Shown: positions 1-8,589, numbered from the stretch's first letter. The stretch: 63,573 nt of DNA from Paenibacillus uliginis N3/975 (GCF_900177425.1 NZ_LT840184.1:6233763-6297335), one strand, 5' to 3'. Translations and numbers: made by a program. Notes: generated from the letters alone by a model not told the origin.

Positions 1-105
1 TTTATGATCTTACCGAAGTAAGATCGGTTTAACTCACTCGTTGTTCAGTTTTCAAAGGTCAACTTCTTCAGTGTTACCGGCGAATCTCGTTCGCAGCAGC
101 AACTC
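1..105 (-). other. rRNA operon 5' leader with antitermination-type element
   Basis: The minus-strand leader carries TTTGAAAACTGAACA (complement of 42-56), the conserved element found upstream of 16S and 23S genes in Bacillus and Paenibacillus rRNA operons. It then carries a perfect 8-bp hairpin with a TTCG tetraloop (6-25). These features mark the transcribed leader of an rrn operon truncated by the window edge. The remainder of 256-333 holds nothing recognisable apart from AT-rich sequence. Confidence 0.7.
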
Positions 106-109
106 TTAT

Positions 110-138
110 AATATATCACACTCTATCGAGTTTGGCAA
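110..138 (-). promoter_or_regulatory. rRNA operon promoter, proximal (P2-like)
   Basis: Read on the minus strand, a -35 TTGCCA (133-138) and a -10 TATATT (110-115) are separated by exactly 17 bp. It lies about 110 bp from the left edge and points out of the window towards the leader and presumed 16S gene. A second similar promoter lies about 115 bp upstream, the tandem arrangement usual for Bacillus-type rrn operons. The 16S gene itself is not in the window. Confidence 0.75.
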
Positions 139-225
139 GCTTTTTTTTGAATTTAATTTTCATCAATTCATTTTGACTTGCTATTCGTTTGTCGTGTGTC
201 GACCGTATCTCTCGGCCGGAAATAT

Positions 226-255
226 AATATACCATATGATTGGCGCGATAGGCAA
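226..255 (-). promoter_or_regulatory. rRNA operon promoter, distal (P1-like)
   Basis: On the minus strand, -35 TTGCCT (250-255) and -10 TATATT (226-231) are separated by 18 bp. The -35 resembles that of the proximal promoter (TTGCC plus A or T), suggesting a matched tandem pair driving the rRNA operon that begins left of base 1. Confidence 0.65.
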
Positions 256-333
256 CCCCTAATTGCAATTTTTTTAAGTGGTAAAGTTATACAGTAAAAG
301 ATAGCTCTTTTCTTTGTCATCACTAAATATTCG

Positions 334-876
334 CTAACCTTCTCGAGCTTCCTTTTTAGGCCATAGCGTGTAACTAAAACTAATTACAAAATCAATGACT
401 ACAACGCCAGCCCAGCCAAAAGCAATTCGTTCAAGTTCTTTCGTTCGCGATGCATCTCCTACTATCATTACCATTCCTACTAATAGGAGAGCTCCCAGTA
501 CCCAAGCCAGTAAATGCCGATACCAGCCCTGCCTTTCCCATTGTGCACGATTCTTTCCGTACTTCGGTCTGGTTTCAGGCTTAGGTCCTCCCGCAAATCG
601 GTGAGCAAACCTCTGATCCGCCCACTTAATCATTCGATGTCCGAAAGCGATCGTTACTCCAATATATATAGCTGCCAGGCCATGCACCAGTTCGGCTTTC
701 GCTCCATTCTTCAGATCAATGACCGTAACCACAATGAGAAGCAAATCGATTGCGGGAGTGCAAAGCAGCAGTATACCACCAGCTTTTTTCCATCCAAAAA
801 TATATCTTGCGCTAAGACCCGATAACACAAAAATCCAAAAAGCAATTTCACAGCCAATAATCAAAGCTCCAATCAT
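334..876 (-). CDS. YmcC-like integral membrane protein
   Basis: This 180-residue protein has five predicted membrane segments, roughly at residues 2-24, 31-53, 58-80, 116-137 and 147-170. A basic cytosolic loop between the third and fourth holds FAGGPKPETRPKYGK. The overall pattern and the HGLAAIYIGVTIAFG stretch recall the uncharacterised YmcC family of Bacillus; I recognise this from memory only. I place the start at 876 because a purine-rich RBS (GGGGAGAGG) precedes that ATG; the open frame runs further upstream but overlaps the divergent tetR gene. Function is unknown. It is divergent from the TetR regulator, whose operator lies between the two, so it is a likely target of that regulator. 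Confidence 0.65.
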   Translation of the reverse strand: MIGALIIGCEIAFWIFVLSGLSARYIFGWKKAGGILLLCTPAIDLLLIVVTVIDLKNGAKAELVHGLAAIYIGVTIAFGHRMIKWADQRFAHRFAGGPKPETRPKYGKNRAQWERQGWYRHLLAWVLGALLLVGMVMIVGDASRTKELERIAFGWAGVVVIDFVISFSYTLWPKKEAREG

Positions 877-937
877 CGTACAGTACCTCTCCCCTTGATC
901 AGATTGTTTATTTAGAACGATTGTATTAAAAACAATA

Positions 938-953
938 TAACACATGTGTGTTA
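938..953. promoter_or_regulatory. Candidate TetR operator (palindrome)
   Basis: A perfect 7-bp inverted repeat, TAACACA-TG-TGTGTTA, lies midway between the divergent membrane-protein gene and the tetR gene. It overlaps the expected -35 position of the tetR promoter. TetR-family proteins typically bind such palindromes in the shared intergenic region, so autoregulation and control of the neighbour are likely. The operator role is inferred. Confidence 0.5.
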
Positions 954-966
954 AATAAAACAACCA

Positions 967-982
967 TGATATAATAAAGACA
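967..982 (+). promoter_or_regulatory. tetR promoter (extended -10), predicted leaderless start
   Basis: TATAAT at 970-975 preceded by TG at 967-968 forms an extended -10. Only six bases separate it from the ATG at 982, so transcription should begin at or next to the start codon. No ribosome-binding site is visible before the gene. This predicts a leaderless mRNA. Confidence 0.5.
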
Positions 983-1575
983 TGCCAAAAATAGTTGATC
1001 ATGAACTTCAAAAAGAGAAAGTGGCAGAAGCTGCTTGGAGAGTGATTCGTAAGAACGGCATGGAGCAAGCCTCCGTCCGCAATATTGCAGAAGAAGCCGG
1101 TCTTTCCGTTGGATCCATGCGCCACTATTTCTCATCTCAGTCGGAGCTCTACATGTACTCCATGAAACTCGTGTCGGAAAGAGTAAACCTCCGGATTAAG
1201 AATATCGCTTTTACAGGAGAGCTTCTGACAGACATTCCGGTGCTTGTTCAGCAGATATTGCCTTTAAATGAAGAAACAATTCCCGAAATGGAGGTGTGGT
1301 TTGCTTTTGTTGTAAAGTCGATGTCCGACCCCTCACTAGCGGTACTGCGTAAACAAGTAGATGACGATATGCGCCAAATGTTCGTTATGATCATTCAGGC
1401 GTTGACCGATCAAAATTTAGCCTTGCCCGATCTGGACTATGATATTGAAATTGAACGGTTCTATGCCCTTATCGATGGTTTGGCCATTCATGCCGTTCTT
1501 AGACCTGAGGTGCTTACCAAGGAAAAAATAGAGTCTGCCGTAAACCGTCATTTACAGTCTATATGTCGTCCTTAG
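982..1575 (+). CDS. TetR/AcrR family transcriptional regulator
   Basis: The 197-residue protein has the usual TetR layout. An N-terminal helix-turn-helix spans about residues 10-55, including SVRNIAEEAGLSVGSMRHYF, the characteristic recognition-helix pattern ending in xYF. An all-helical ligand-binding domain follows. The C-terminal half resembles the BetI/PksA type of TetR protein, but I cannot name a ligand. It is divergent from the small membrane protein at 334-876 and convergent with lysS, sharing a bidirectional terminator with it. It is one of only four plus-strand genes here. No Shine-Dalgarno sequence is seen; the start is fixed by the reading frame and promoter spacing. Confidence 0.85.
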   Translation: MPKIVDHELQKEKVAEAAWRVIRKNGMEQASVRNIAEEAGLSVGSMRHYFSSQSELYMYSMKLVSERVNLRIKNIAFTGELLTDIPVLVQQILPLNEETIPEMEVWFAFVVKSMSDPSLAVLRKQVDDDMRQMFVMIIQALTDQNLALPDLDYDIEIERFYALIDGLAIHAVLRPEVLTKEKIESAVNRHLQSICRP

Positions 1576-1641
1576 TGATTGCAGAAAGACACAAAAATAA
1601 CAGTCTTCCTAGATAGAATATCTATACTTAGAGATGCATAT

Positions 1642-1688
1642 AAAAAAGGAACAGCCGCCAAACAAATGGCACAGGCTGTTCCTTTTTG
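1642..1688. terminator. Bidirectional terminator between tetR and lysS
   Basis: A 14-bp stem (AAAAAGGAACAGCC at 1643-1656 paired with 1674-1687) with A-tract on one side and T-tract on the other can end transcription from both directions. It sits between the convergent tetR and lysS genes. Confidence 0.85.
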
Positions 1689-1704
1689 TATAAACAATAT
1701 TTGA

Positions 1705-3222
1705 TTAGTCTTGTGTACGGTTCCGCATGTGAGGGAACAGCAGTACGTCACGGATGGACGGAGAGTTGGTGAGCAGCATGATCAGACGGTCCACACCGAT
1801 ACCAAGTCCTCCTGTAGGCGGCATACCGTACTCCAGCGCACGAAGGAAATCCTCATCCATTTCATGTGCTTCATCATTACCCTGCTCGCGCTCCTGAAGT
1901 TGCCCCTCAAAGCGTTGACGCTGATCGATCGGATCATTCAGCTCGGAGAAAGCATTCGCATGTTCACGCGCTACGATGAACAATTCGAAACGATCCGTAA
2001 ATCGCGGATCTTCATCGTTCTTTTTCGCTAGCGGTGAAATCTCTACCGGATGACCAGTTACAAACGTCGGCTGAATGAGTGTTTCTTCCACAAACTGCTC
2101 GAAGAATGCGTTCAGAATATGTCCAAACGTCATATGCGGTTCAACAGGAACTTTATGTTCTTTAGCTAGACGGTGAGCTTCTTCATCCGACATTTGCACA
2201 CCAAAGTCTACACCCGTTACTTCTTTAACTGCATCTACCATGGAGACACGGCGCCATTGCGGCGTCAGATCAATTTCCTGTCCCTGATAGGAGATAACTT
2301 GAGTTCCAAGAACTTCTTGGGCAATGTGAGCAATAAGATTTTCGGTCAATGCCATAATATCTTTATAATCCGCATATGCTTCATACAGCTCGATCATCGT
2401 GAATTCCGGATTGTGGCGTGTTGAAATACCTTCATTCCGGTATACACGTCCAATTTCATAAACCTTCTCCAAACCGCCTACAATTAGGCGTTTCAGGTGA
2501 AGCTCAATCGCAATACGCATATACAATTCCATATCCAGCGCATTATGATGCGTAATAAATGGACGTGCAGCTGCACCACCGGCGATGGCGTGAAGGGTTG
2601 GTGTTTCCACTTCCAAATAACCGAGCGAATCCAAATAGCGTCGCATCGATTGAATGATCTTGGAACGGGTAATGAACGTCTTTTGGACTTCCGGATTAAT
2701 AATAAGATCGACGTAACGCTGACGGTAACGAAGCTCCACATCCTTCAAACCGTGAAATTTCTCAGGAAGAGGGTACAACGACTTTGAGAGAACTTCCAAG
2801 TTTTTAACCTTAATCGTGGTTTCCCCTGTTTTGGTCTTAAAGAGTGTACCGCTGATACCAATAATATCTCCCAAATCCAAAATGCTGAAAGCTTGGTATT
2901 TCTCTTCAGCAACCGAATCTTGGCGCACATAAATCTGAATCCGTCCGCTCAGGTCCTGAATGTGAGCAAAGGAGGCTTTACCCATACCGCGTTTTGCCAT
3001 GATCCGGCCAGCAAGGTTAACTTCAACCTGCTTCTCTTCCAATTCCTCTTTAGTTAAAGCATCATACTGCTTCAGAATATCTCCGGCATGATCTGTTCTT
3101 TCATATTTACCGCCGAATGGGTCAATTCCCAGCTTGCGAAGCTCGTCCAATTTATTGCGGCGAATCTGCAGCAGCTCACTTAGTTCCTGTTCTTGTTCCT
3201 GATTGTTCATTTCTTCCGTCAT
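1705..3222 (-). CDS. lysS: Lysyl-tRNA synthetase, class II
   Basis: This enzyme charges tRNA-Lys with lysine using ATP. The 505-residue protein has the class II LysRS layout. An N-terminal OB-fold anticodon-binding domain (about residues 65-165) contains GRIMAKRGMGKASF. The catalytic core follows, with motif 2 (YRNEGISTRHNPEFT, near 265) and motif 3 (GIGVDRLIMLL, near 475). Length is normal for the family. The ATG at 3222 is preceded by GAAGGAGAT. It is the last gene of the minus-strand series before the left rRNA operon, as in B. subtilis where lysS precedes an rrn operon. No T-box leader is seen. Confidence 0.97.
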   Translation of the reverse strand: MTEEMNNQEQEQELSELLQIRRNKLDELRKLGIDPFGGKYERTDHAGDILKQYDALTKEELEEKQVEVNLAGRIMAKRGMGKASFAHIQDLSGRIQIYVRQDSVAEEKYQAFSILDLGDIIGISGTLFKTKTGETTIKVKNLEVLSKSLYPLPEKFHGLKDVELRYRQRYVDLIINPEVQKTFITRSKIIQSMRRYLDSLGYLEVETPTLHAIAGGAAARPFITHHNALDMELYMRIAIELHLKRLIVGGLEKVYEIGRVYRNEGISTRHNPEFTMIELYEAYADYKDIMALTENLIAHIAQEVLGTQVISYQGQEIDLTPQWRRVSMVDAVKEVTGVDFGVQMSDEEAHRLAKEHKVPVEPHMTFGHILNAFFEQFVEETLIQPTFVTGHPVEISPLAKKNDEDPRFTDRFELFIVAREHANAFSELNDPIDQRQRFEGQLQEREQGNDEAHEMDEDFLRALEYGMPPTGGLGIGVDRLIMLLTNSPSIRDVLLFPHMRNRTQD

Positions 3223-3338
3223 CGTCGATTCATCTCCTTCATTCTCGCGTCGGCCGAATCATACTCGGCCATACCTACCAACACAAACACTCAGATTTTA
3301 AGTCCTGACCTATTGGACAGTCCCATATGTAAATAGCG

Positions 3339-3364
3339 AAAAAAGCCCCCCAAAGGAAGCTTCC
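3339..3364 (-). terminator. greA terminator
   Basis: On the minus strand an AAGCTTCC/GGGGGCTT stem (with two G-U pairs) and a four-base loop is followed by six T residues, just after the greA stop codon. Confidence 0.6.
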
Positions 3365-3378
3365 ACGCTCATTCCAAC

Positions 3379-3855
3379 TTACTTCTTAATTTCTACGATT
3401 TTATATTGAATGACGCCGGCTGGAACGTTAACGTCGACCACTGACCCTTTTTGCTTGCCAATAATCGCTTTACCAACAGGACTCTCGTTGGAAATCTTAT
3501 TGTTGAGCGGATCGGATTCCGCCGTACCGACGATTGTATATTCCATTGTATCACCATACTCCAAATCCTCAACAATAACCGTATTGCCTACATTAACGAC
3601 GTCGGTATTGATATCGTCGTTATTGATGATACGCGCGTTGCGGAGCAATTTTTCCAGCGTAATGATACGGCCTTCGATAAAGGCTTGTTCGTTCTTGGCG
3701 TCTTCATATTCGGAGTTCTCACTAATATCACCATAACCAATGGCTACCTTGATACGTTCCGCGACTTCACGCCGTTTAACGGACTTCAGATTCTCGAGTT
3801 CGTCCTCCAGTTTCTTCAGACCATCCTGTGTAAGAATGACTTCTTTATCGCTCAT
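3379..3855 (-). CDS. greA: Transcription elongation factor GreA
   Basis: GreA stimulates the intrinsic RNA-cleavage activity of backtracked RNA polymerase. The 158-residue product matches the usual GreA length. It has an N-terminal coiled coil (about residues 5-75, including EDELENLKSVKRREVAERI and the tip with ISENSEYEDAKNEQ) and a C-terminal FKBP-like domain (SPVGKAIIGKQKGSVVDVNVP). I use the ATG at 3855, which has AGGAGAA upstream, rather than an in-frame ATG seven codons earlier. It lies between dusB and lysS with its own terminator and nearly 200 bp upstream space, so it is probably transcribed separately. Confidence 0.96.
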   Translation of the reverse strand: MSDKEVILTQDGLKKLEDELENLKSVKRREVAERIKVAIGYGDISENSEYEDAKNEQAFIEGRIITLEKLLRNARIINNDDINTDVVNVGNTVIVEDLEYGDTMEYTIVGTAESDPLNNKISNESPVGKAIIGKQKGSVVDVNVPAGVIQYKIVEIKK

Positions 3856-4074
3856 CTTAACCGATTCTCCTGTCATGTAGATAATTTAAATCACCATACC
3901 ACCATACTATATGCGAATCTTTGGGGATAAGAACTTTCCCCTGATGCTTGCTGTATATCAAGGCGAATTTATACTGAAAAATTATATGGTAACCATTTCA
4001 AAAAGTCAATGAACGCCCTCGCACGAATGAAAACGCTATCGTTAGCCCTAGGTGCGCAAAAGGTGTTCTGCTTA

Positions 4075-5097
4075 TTACATCGCTGTAGCTGCTTGCGGAT
4101 ATGCACTCTTCGTTGCATCATCGAAGGACTCCAACTGATCGACAAAATTAGTCAACAGACTAACCATCTCGTCCCGCTTCGTTTCTTCCATAATAACGTC
4201 CTTAATCCGGGCGGAGCCTTTAAGCCCCTTCAAATACCAGGACAAGTGTTTTCTCATTTCCCTGACAGCAACGTCTTCTCCTCTAAGAGCAATCAGACGG
4301 TCCATATGCAAGATCGCTATCCGGATTTTCTCCTGTGGTAATGGATCAGGAAGAAGTTCACCCGTCTTCAGATATTCCACAGTACGGTAGAGCATCCATG
4401 GGTTGCCGAGCGCTCCACGTCCGATCATCACGCCGTCACAGCCCGTTTCCGTGAGCATCCGCCGAGCATCTTCCGGTGTTACCACATCGCCATTGCCGAT
4501 AACAGGAATGGATACAGCTTCCTTTACCTGTCTTATAATGTCCCAGTCCGCGTGTCCGGTATACAGCTGCTCCCGAGTACGTCCGTGAACACTCACGGCT
4601 TGACCGCCGGCACGTTCCACAGCTTTGGCGTTCTCAACCGCATAAATATGATCGCTGTCCCAGCCTGTGCGCATTTTAACCGTTACCGGTTTATTAACGA
4701 CATCCACAACTGCCGATACCATTTCATAAATTTTATTCGAATCTAGCAACCAGCGTGCTCCTGCATCAACCTTCGTTACCTTGGGTGCGGGGCAGCCCAT
4801 ATTGATATCGATAATGTCAGCATTGGTCTGCTGGTCCACCACTTTTGCCGCTTCCACGAGCGATTCGCGGTCTCCTCCAAAAATCTGCAGACTCATCGGC
4901 TTCTCTCGTTCATCAACAAACAGCATTTCCTGCGTCCGCTTGTTGCCGTGAACAATCGCTTTGCCACTCACCATCTCGGCACAGACCAGCCCTGTGCCAA
5001 ATTCTTTGGCAATCAAGCGAAAAGCCGGGTTGCACACACCCGCCATCGGGGCAAGTACGACCTGATTTTTCATCTCGATATGTCCAATTTTCAACAT
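4075..5097 (-). CDS. dusB: tRNA-dihydrouridine synthase DusB
   Basis: This FMN enzyme reduces uridines in tRNA D-loops. The 340-residue TIM-barrel protein shows the Dus signatures: APMAGVCNPAFR near residue 17, NMGCPAPKV near 99 with the catalytic Cys, VSVHGRTREQLYTG near 170, IGNGDVVTPEDA near 200 and GVMIGRGALGNPW near 222. It matches YacF/DusB of B. subtilis in sequence style and position, at the end of the folate operon after yazB. The ATG at 5097 has GGAG about 12 bases upstream. Confidence 0.95.
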   Translation of the reverse strand: MLKIGHIEMKNQVVLAPMAGVCNPAFRLIAKEFGTGLVCAEMVSGKAIVHGNKRTQEMLFVDEREKPMSLQIFGGDRESLVEAAKVVDQQTNADIIDINMGCPAPKVTKVDAGARWLLDSNKIYEMVSAVVDVVNKPVTVKMRTGWDSDHIYAVENAKAVERAGGQAVSVHGRTREQLYTGHADWDIIRQVKEAVSIPVIGNGDVVTPEDARRMLTETGCDGVMIGRGALGNPWMLYRTVEYLKTGELLPDPLPQEKIRIAILHMDRLIALRGEDVAVREMRKHLSWYLKGLKGSARIKDVIMEETKRDEMVSLLTNFVDQLESFDDATKSAYPQAATAM

Positions 5098-5140
5098 GTT
5101 CTTTTGTCACTCCTTTGTTTTTCATTTATATATTTTCAAC

Positions 5141-5347
5141 TCAACTGCGTTCCTTCAACTCTTGTAGAGTAATGTTCAAGGCCTCCGCAATTTTAACTAA
5201 AATTTGTTCTTCTGCGCGGCGGTTGCCACGCTCAATCGCCCCGAGCACAGCTAATGAGATGTCGGTTCGTGCTGCCAGCTCATGTTGGGTAAGGCCCTTT
5301 AATTTTCGGAAAGCGCGGATACGCTGCGCCAGCTGCATGTTTTCCAA
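5141..5347 (-). CDS. yazB: YazB-like small helix-turn-helix protein
   Basis: The 68-residue protein is essentially a single Xre/Cro-type helix-turn-helix (LTQHELAARTDISLAVLGAIERG at about residues 19-41). It is the counterpart of yazB, found between folK and dusB in B. subtilis; its target is unknown. I favour the TTG at 5347, giving a 49-bp overlap with folK, because AAGGAAGG lies nine bases upstream; an ATG three codons later lacks a good RBS. The overlap implies translation coupled to folK. Confidence 0.85.
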   Translation of the reverse strand: MENMQLAQRIRAFRKLKGLTQHELAARTDISLAVLGAIERGNRRAEEQILVKIAEALNITLQELKERS

Positions 5348-5847
5348 AGCTGTATGCCTTCCTTTCCATCCAGGTTCTCAATCGCTGTCTTAACCGTAGT
5401 AAATAAACCGGAAGGCTCATCTTTGGGAGTGATGTCGGCAAGCGGCATTAATACAAATGCCCTCTCATGCATACGAGGATGCGGAAGGATTAGGTCCGGC
5501 GTATCGAGCCTTTTTCCGTCCATCCACAGAAGGTCAAGATCGACAGTACGTGGTCCATTGTGAATATGGCGAACCCTTCCGAGCCGTTGTTCAATCTGCT
5601 GCATTACTTCCAAAAACGAATGCGGTTCAAGCGATGTAGCCACAGTAGCCGTCATATTCAGGAACATCGGCTGATCTACATATCCGACCGGCTCTGTTTC
5701 ATATAAGTTGGAACAGCGAAGTACGGTAATACCAGGTTGTGAATCCAGCAGTTCCAGAGCTTCCATCAGCGTCGCTTCCCGGTCTCCCAGATTAGCCCCT
5801 AAAGCAATATAAGCCTCTGAAGTCTCAGAGGTAGTATGTGAATTCAT
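5299..5847 (-). CDS. folK: 6-hydroxymethyl-7,8-dihydropterin pyrophosphokinase
   Basis: FolK transfers pyrophosphate from ATP to hydroxymethyl-dihydropterin, feeding FolP. The protein (182 residues from the ATG at 5847) shows YIALGANLGDRE near the N-terminus, the ETEPVG loop, GRVRHIHNGPRTVDLDLLW with metal-binding Asp residues, and the LILPHPRMHERAFVL signature. AAAGTGAG precedes the ATG at 5847; an in-frame GTG four codons upstream overlaps the folB stop and is less likely. Its 3' end overlaps yazB by 49 bp. Confidence 0.95.
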   Translation of the reverse strand: MNSHTTSETSEAYIALGANLGDREATLMEALELLDSQPGITVLRCSNLYETEPVGYVDQPMFLNMTATVATSLEPHSFLEVMQQIEQRLGRVRHIHNGPRTVDLDLLWMDGKRLDTPDLILPHPRMHERAFVLMPLADITPKDEPSGLFTTVKTAIENLDGKEGIQLWKTCSWRSVSALSEN

Positions 5848-5855
5848 GGTATATC

Positions 5856-6218
5856 TCACTTTCTGGTCCGGTGCAGCTCTACGGTGACACCTTCAAAATG
5901 AATATCAAACGGTGGATGCGGCTTTGTTAGCTTAACCGTTAAAGCATCGATATTAGTATAAGTGTCAAGTACCTTAGATGCAATATGCTCCGCTAAAGCT
6001 TCAATTAACTTAAAAGACTCATCCCGCATAATCCCTTGCAGCAGCTCATGCACCTCGGCATAATTTACCGTTTGGGTCAGGTCATCCGTTGCTCCGGCTT
6101 TGCTCAAATCGAGCTCCAACTCAAGATCTACATAAAATCGCTGCCCGAGCTTCCGCTCTTCCTCAAATACACCATGGTATCCATAGTACTCCATTCCGCG
6201 CAAAATCATCTTGTCCAT
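5856..6218 (-). CDS. folB: Dihydroneopterin aldolase
   Basis: FolB cleaves dihydroneopterin to hydroxymethyl-dihydropterin and glycolaldehyde. The 120-residue length is typical. Recognisable family features are GMEYYGYHGVFEEERKLGQRF at the N-terminus, the NYAEVHELL segment and the conserved LIEALAEHIA with the catalytic-region Glu. It sits between folP and folK in the folate operon. Confidence 0.95.
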   Translation of the reverse strand: MDKMILRGMEYYGYHGVFEEERKLGQRFYVDLELELDLSKAGATDDLTQTVNYAEVHELLQGIMRDESFKLIEALAEHIASKVLDTYTNIDALTVKLTKPHPPFDIHFEGVTVELHRTRK

Positions 6219-6259
6219 TCCTTGTTCCGCCCTTCCATAGTTGAGGTTGTACTTCCTAT

Positions 6260-7117
6260 TTATACCCGCTGAAGTCCCGCCGAAGCATACAGCATGGCAT
6301 CACACATACGCGCCGTACGTTTGATCTGCTTCACATCATGAACTCGAACGATCTGGCAGCCCTGTGCAATTCCATAGGCTACGGTAGCCGCCGTTCCTTC
6401 AACAACATCATCCACCGGAAGGTCCAGTGCAGTACGGATGAATTTTTTGCGTGAAGTAGCCAGAAGAACCGGGTAACCGAGGCCTACCAGCTCATCTAAT
6501 GCCATCATGACCTTCATGTTCTCATCATAATCCTTCGCAAAACCGATTCCCGGGTCTAAAATAATACGGCTGCCTTTTACTCCGACTTCCAGAGCAATTT
6601 TCACACTTTCCATTAGATCTGACTTCACATTTTCAATCAAATGAGTGTAATCCCGATTTTTACGGTTATGCATAAGAATAACAGGGCAGTCCAAAGCCGC
6701 AGCGACACCCGCCATATCTGGATCCTCTTTAAACCCCCAAATATCATTAATAATATGCGCACCTGCCTCGATGGTCTGACGCGCTATCTCTGCTTTGTAC
6801 GTATCGATCGAGAGAGGAATATGCGGCGCCTCACGGTGAATCGCTTCTACTACAGGAATCACACGACTTAGCTCTTCATCTACACTTACTTTCTCGTGAC
6901 CAGGTCTGGTGGATTCACCACCAATATCGATAATATCGGCCCCATCTGCAAATAGCTGCAGAGCATGTTTCACAGCATGTTCCGTTTCGTTATAACGCCC
7001 TCCATCCGAAAAGGAGTCCGGTGTTACATTTAAAATGCCCATGATCAGTGTTGAATTCCCGAGCTTTAGCTGCGACTCTCCGCAGTCATATGTTTGTTCA
7101 TAAATGGTTGTCTTCAT
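6260..7117 (-). CDS. folP: Dihydropteroate synthase
   Basis: FolP condenses p-aminobenzoate with hydroxymethyl-dihydropterin pyrophosphate and is the sulfonamide target. The 285-residue TIM-barrel protein carries both signatures: MGILNVTPDSFSDGGRY near residue 26 and ADIIDIGGESTRPG near 60. It also has DPGIGFAKDYDEN near 192 and a C-terminal RVHDVK. The ATG at 7117 directly follows the pabC stop, so translation is probably coupled. Confidence 0.97.
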   Translation of the reverse strand: MKTTIYEQTYDCGESQLKLGNSTLIMGILNVTPDSFSDGGRYNETEHAVKHALQLFADGADIIDIGGESTRPGHEKVSVDEELSRVIPVVEAIHREAPHIPLSIDTYKAEIARQTIEAGAHIINDIWGFKEDPDMAGVAAALDCPVILMHNRKNRDYTHLIENVKSDLMESVKIALEVGVKGSRIILDPGIGFAKDYDENMKVMMALDELVGLGYPVLLATSRKKFIRTALDLPVDDVVEGTAATVAYGIAQGCQIVRVHDVKQIKRTARMCDAMLYASAGLQRV

Positions 7118-7999
7118 CTATAGCCCTGCTTTCTGTCGGTAAGTTTTCAGTAAATGCTCCGTGATAGGACCCACAAATCCACTGCCCACCACAGCATTCT
7201 CCTCACCGTGTCTCAATAAACTTGTCACCGGTACAAGCTCCTGCACCGAACCCGTTGTAAATATTTCATCGGCGTAAGTTAATACATCCCATGTATAACG
7301 ACCTTCTTCGGCTGGAATGCCAAGGTGATTGGCCAGCTCAAGTACAAAAGCCCGGGTAATGCCGGGCAAAATGCCTGTATCAACATCAGGTGTATATAAT
7401 TTTCCATCCTTGATGAAAAATATGTTACTTACAATACCTTCAGCCAGATCGCCGTTTCCGGTCAGCATTAACCCCTCCGCCTGAAGATGTACCGCATCCG
7501 GATAACTTTGAAGCTCGCGTTTGGCCATAATATTGTTCATATAATGCAGCGACTTCAGCCGTACGGCCGTCTCCGGGGTGTTACGCGGCGTTGAGAGCAG
7601 TTGCAGAGCTCTCCCTTTCTTATAAAGGGAATCCGGCAGCACTGGCAACGGTTTAATATATACCAGCTCCGTTGGATTCGTGTAATCACCTGCTGGAAGC
7701 CCAAGCGCCTCCACACCTGCCGTAATCGTATAACGAATATAGGCATCCTCGAGCTCGTTAGCCGACATAAGCTGAAGAATCCATTCCCGCAGGCGCTCCG
7801 GATTTGGATTGTAGGCAATCCCCAGCATTTTGCAGCTGTCTGCAAGACGACTCAAATGGCGTTCTAGTAAAAAGGGTTCTCCTTGATATGTCCGGAACGT
7901 CTCAAATAAGCCCATGCCATATAAAAGGCCGTGATCCATAACGGATACCACGGCCTCAGCCGTATCCACTACACGACCGTCAACTCCCATAAATCTCAT
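7118..7999 (-). CDS. pabC: Aminodeoxychorismate lyase
   Basis: This PLP-dependent class IV aminotransferase-fold enzyme releases pyruvate from aminodeoxychorismate to give p-aminobenzoate. The 293 residues include HGLLYGMGLFETFR, the PLP-lysine region RLKSLHYMNNI, and the EGIVSNIFFIKDGKL and TGILPGITRAFVLELA segments. The start overlaps the pabA stop by four bases (ATGA), indicating translational coupling. Branched-chain or D-amino-acid aminotransferases share the fold, but the pabA/folP context settles the role. Confidence 0.93.
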   Translation of the reverse strand: MRFMGVDGRVVDTAEAVVSVMDHGLLYGMGLFETFRTYQGEPFLLERHLSRLADSCKMLGIAYNPNPERLREWILQLMSANELEDAYIRYTITAGVEALGLPAGDYTNPTELVYIKPLPVLPDSLYKKGRALQLLSTPRNTPETAVRLKSLHYMNNIMAKRELQSYPDAVHLQAEGLMLTGNGDLAEGIVSNIFFIKDGKLYTPDVDTGILPGITRAFVLELANHLGIPAEEGRYTWDVLTYADEIFTTGSVQELVPVTSLLRHGEENAVVGSGFVGPITEHLLKTYRQKAGL

Positions 8000-8577
8000 G
8001 CCTTGGTTCCCGCCGTACGTTTCAAAAAGTTGCGCAACATTTGGTGCCCATGGTCGGTAATAATCGATTCAGGATGGAACTGTACACCCTCTACCGAATA
8101 CTCCTTATGCCGAAGCCCCATAATTTCTCCTTCTTCGGTCCATGCCGTAATTTCAAGGCAATCCGGCAGGGTTTCTTTTTCTACAAGCAAGGAATGGTAA
8201 CGGGTAGCTGTAAACGGAATTGGAAGCCCCTCGAATACAGAAGTGCCCAGATGATGAATCGGCGATGTCTTTCCGTGCATCAGACGCTCGGCCCGGACAA
8301 CTTGTCCGCCAAAGGCCTGCCCGATTGCCTGGTGACCAAGACAGACACCGAAGATCGGAATGCTCCCTTTAAATCGCTCAATAACCTCAAGACTGATTCC
8401 AGCTTCGTTCGGGGTACAAGGACCTGGCGATATCAGAATATGATCAGGGGCTAATGTCTCAATTCCCGCAATGTCGATTTCATCATTTCGGAACACCTTT
8501 ACCTCTTCGCCGAGCTCTCCCAAATACTGAACGAGATTGTACGTAAACGAATCGTAATTATCTATCACGAGTATCAT
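7996..8577 (-). CDS. pabA: Glutamine amidotransferase, PabA/TrpG component II
   Basis: This subunit supplies ammonia from glutamine to PabB and may also serve anthranilate synthase. Bacillus PabA is amphibolic; that is family knowledge rather than something seen here. The 193-residue class I amidotransferase has DNYDSFTYNLVQYL, the LISPGPCTPNEAG oxyanion segment, the nucleophile motif GVCLGHQAIGQAFG, and the His-Glu pair in QFHPESI. It lies between pabB and pabC. Confidence 0.95.
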   Translation of the reverse strand: MILVIDNYDSFTYNLVQYLGELGEEVKVFRNDEIDIAGIETLAPDHILISPGPCTPNEAGISLEVIERFKGSIPIFGVCLGHQAIGQAFGGQVVRAERLMHGKTSPIHHLGTSVFEGLPIPFTATRYHSLLVEKETLPDCLEITAWTEEGEIMGLRHKEYSVEGVQFHPESIITDHGHQMLRNFLKRTAGTKA

Positions 8578-8589
8578 GATATACTCCCC

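Noticed and set aside
41..262. 73-codon open frame at the left edge
   Set aside because: It overlaps the tandem rRNA promoters and leader on the other strand, and its composition is AT-rich and non-protein-like.
3223..3338. T-box or other riboswitch before lysS
   Set aside because: Only a small GGCCGA/TCGGCC hairpin is present; no T-box sequence or specifier structure is seen.
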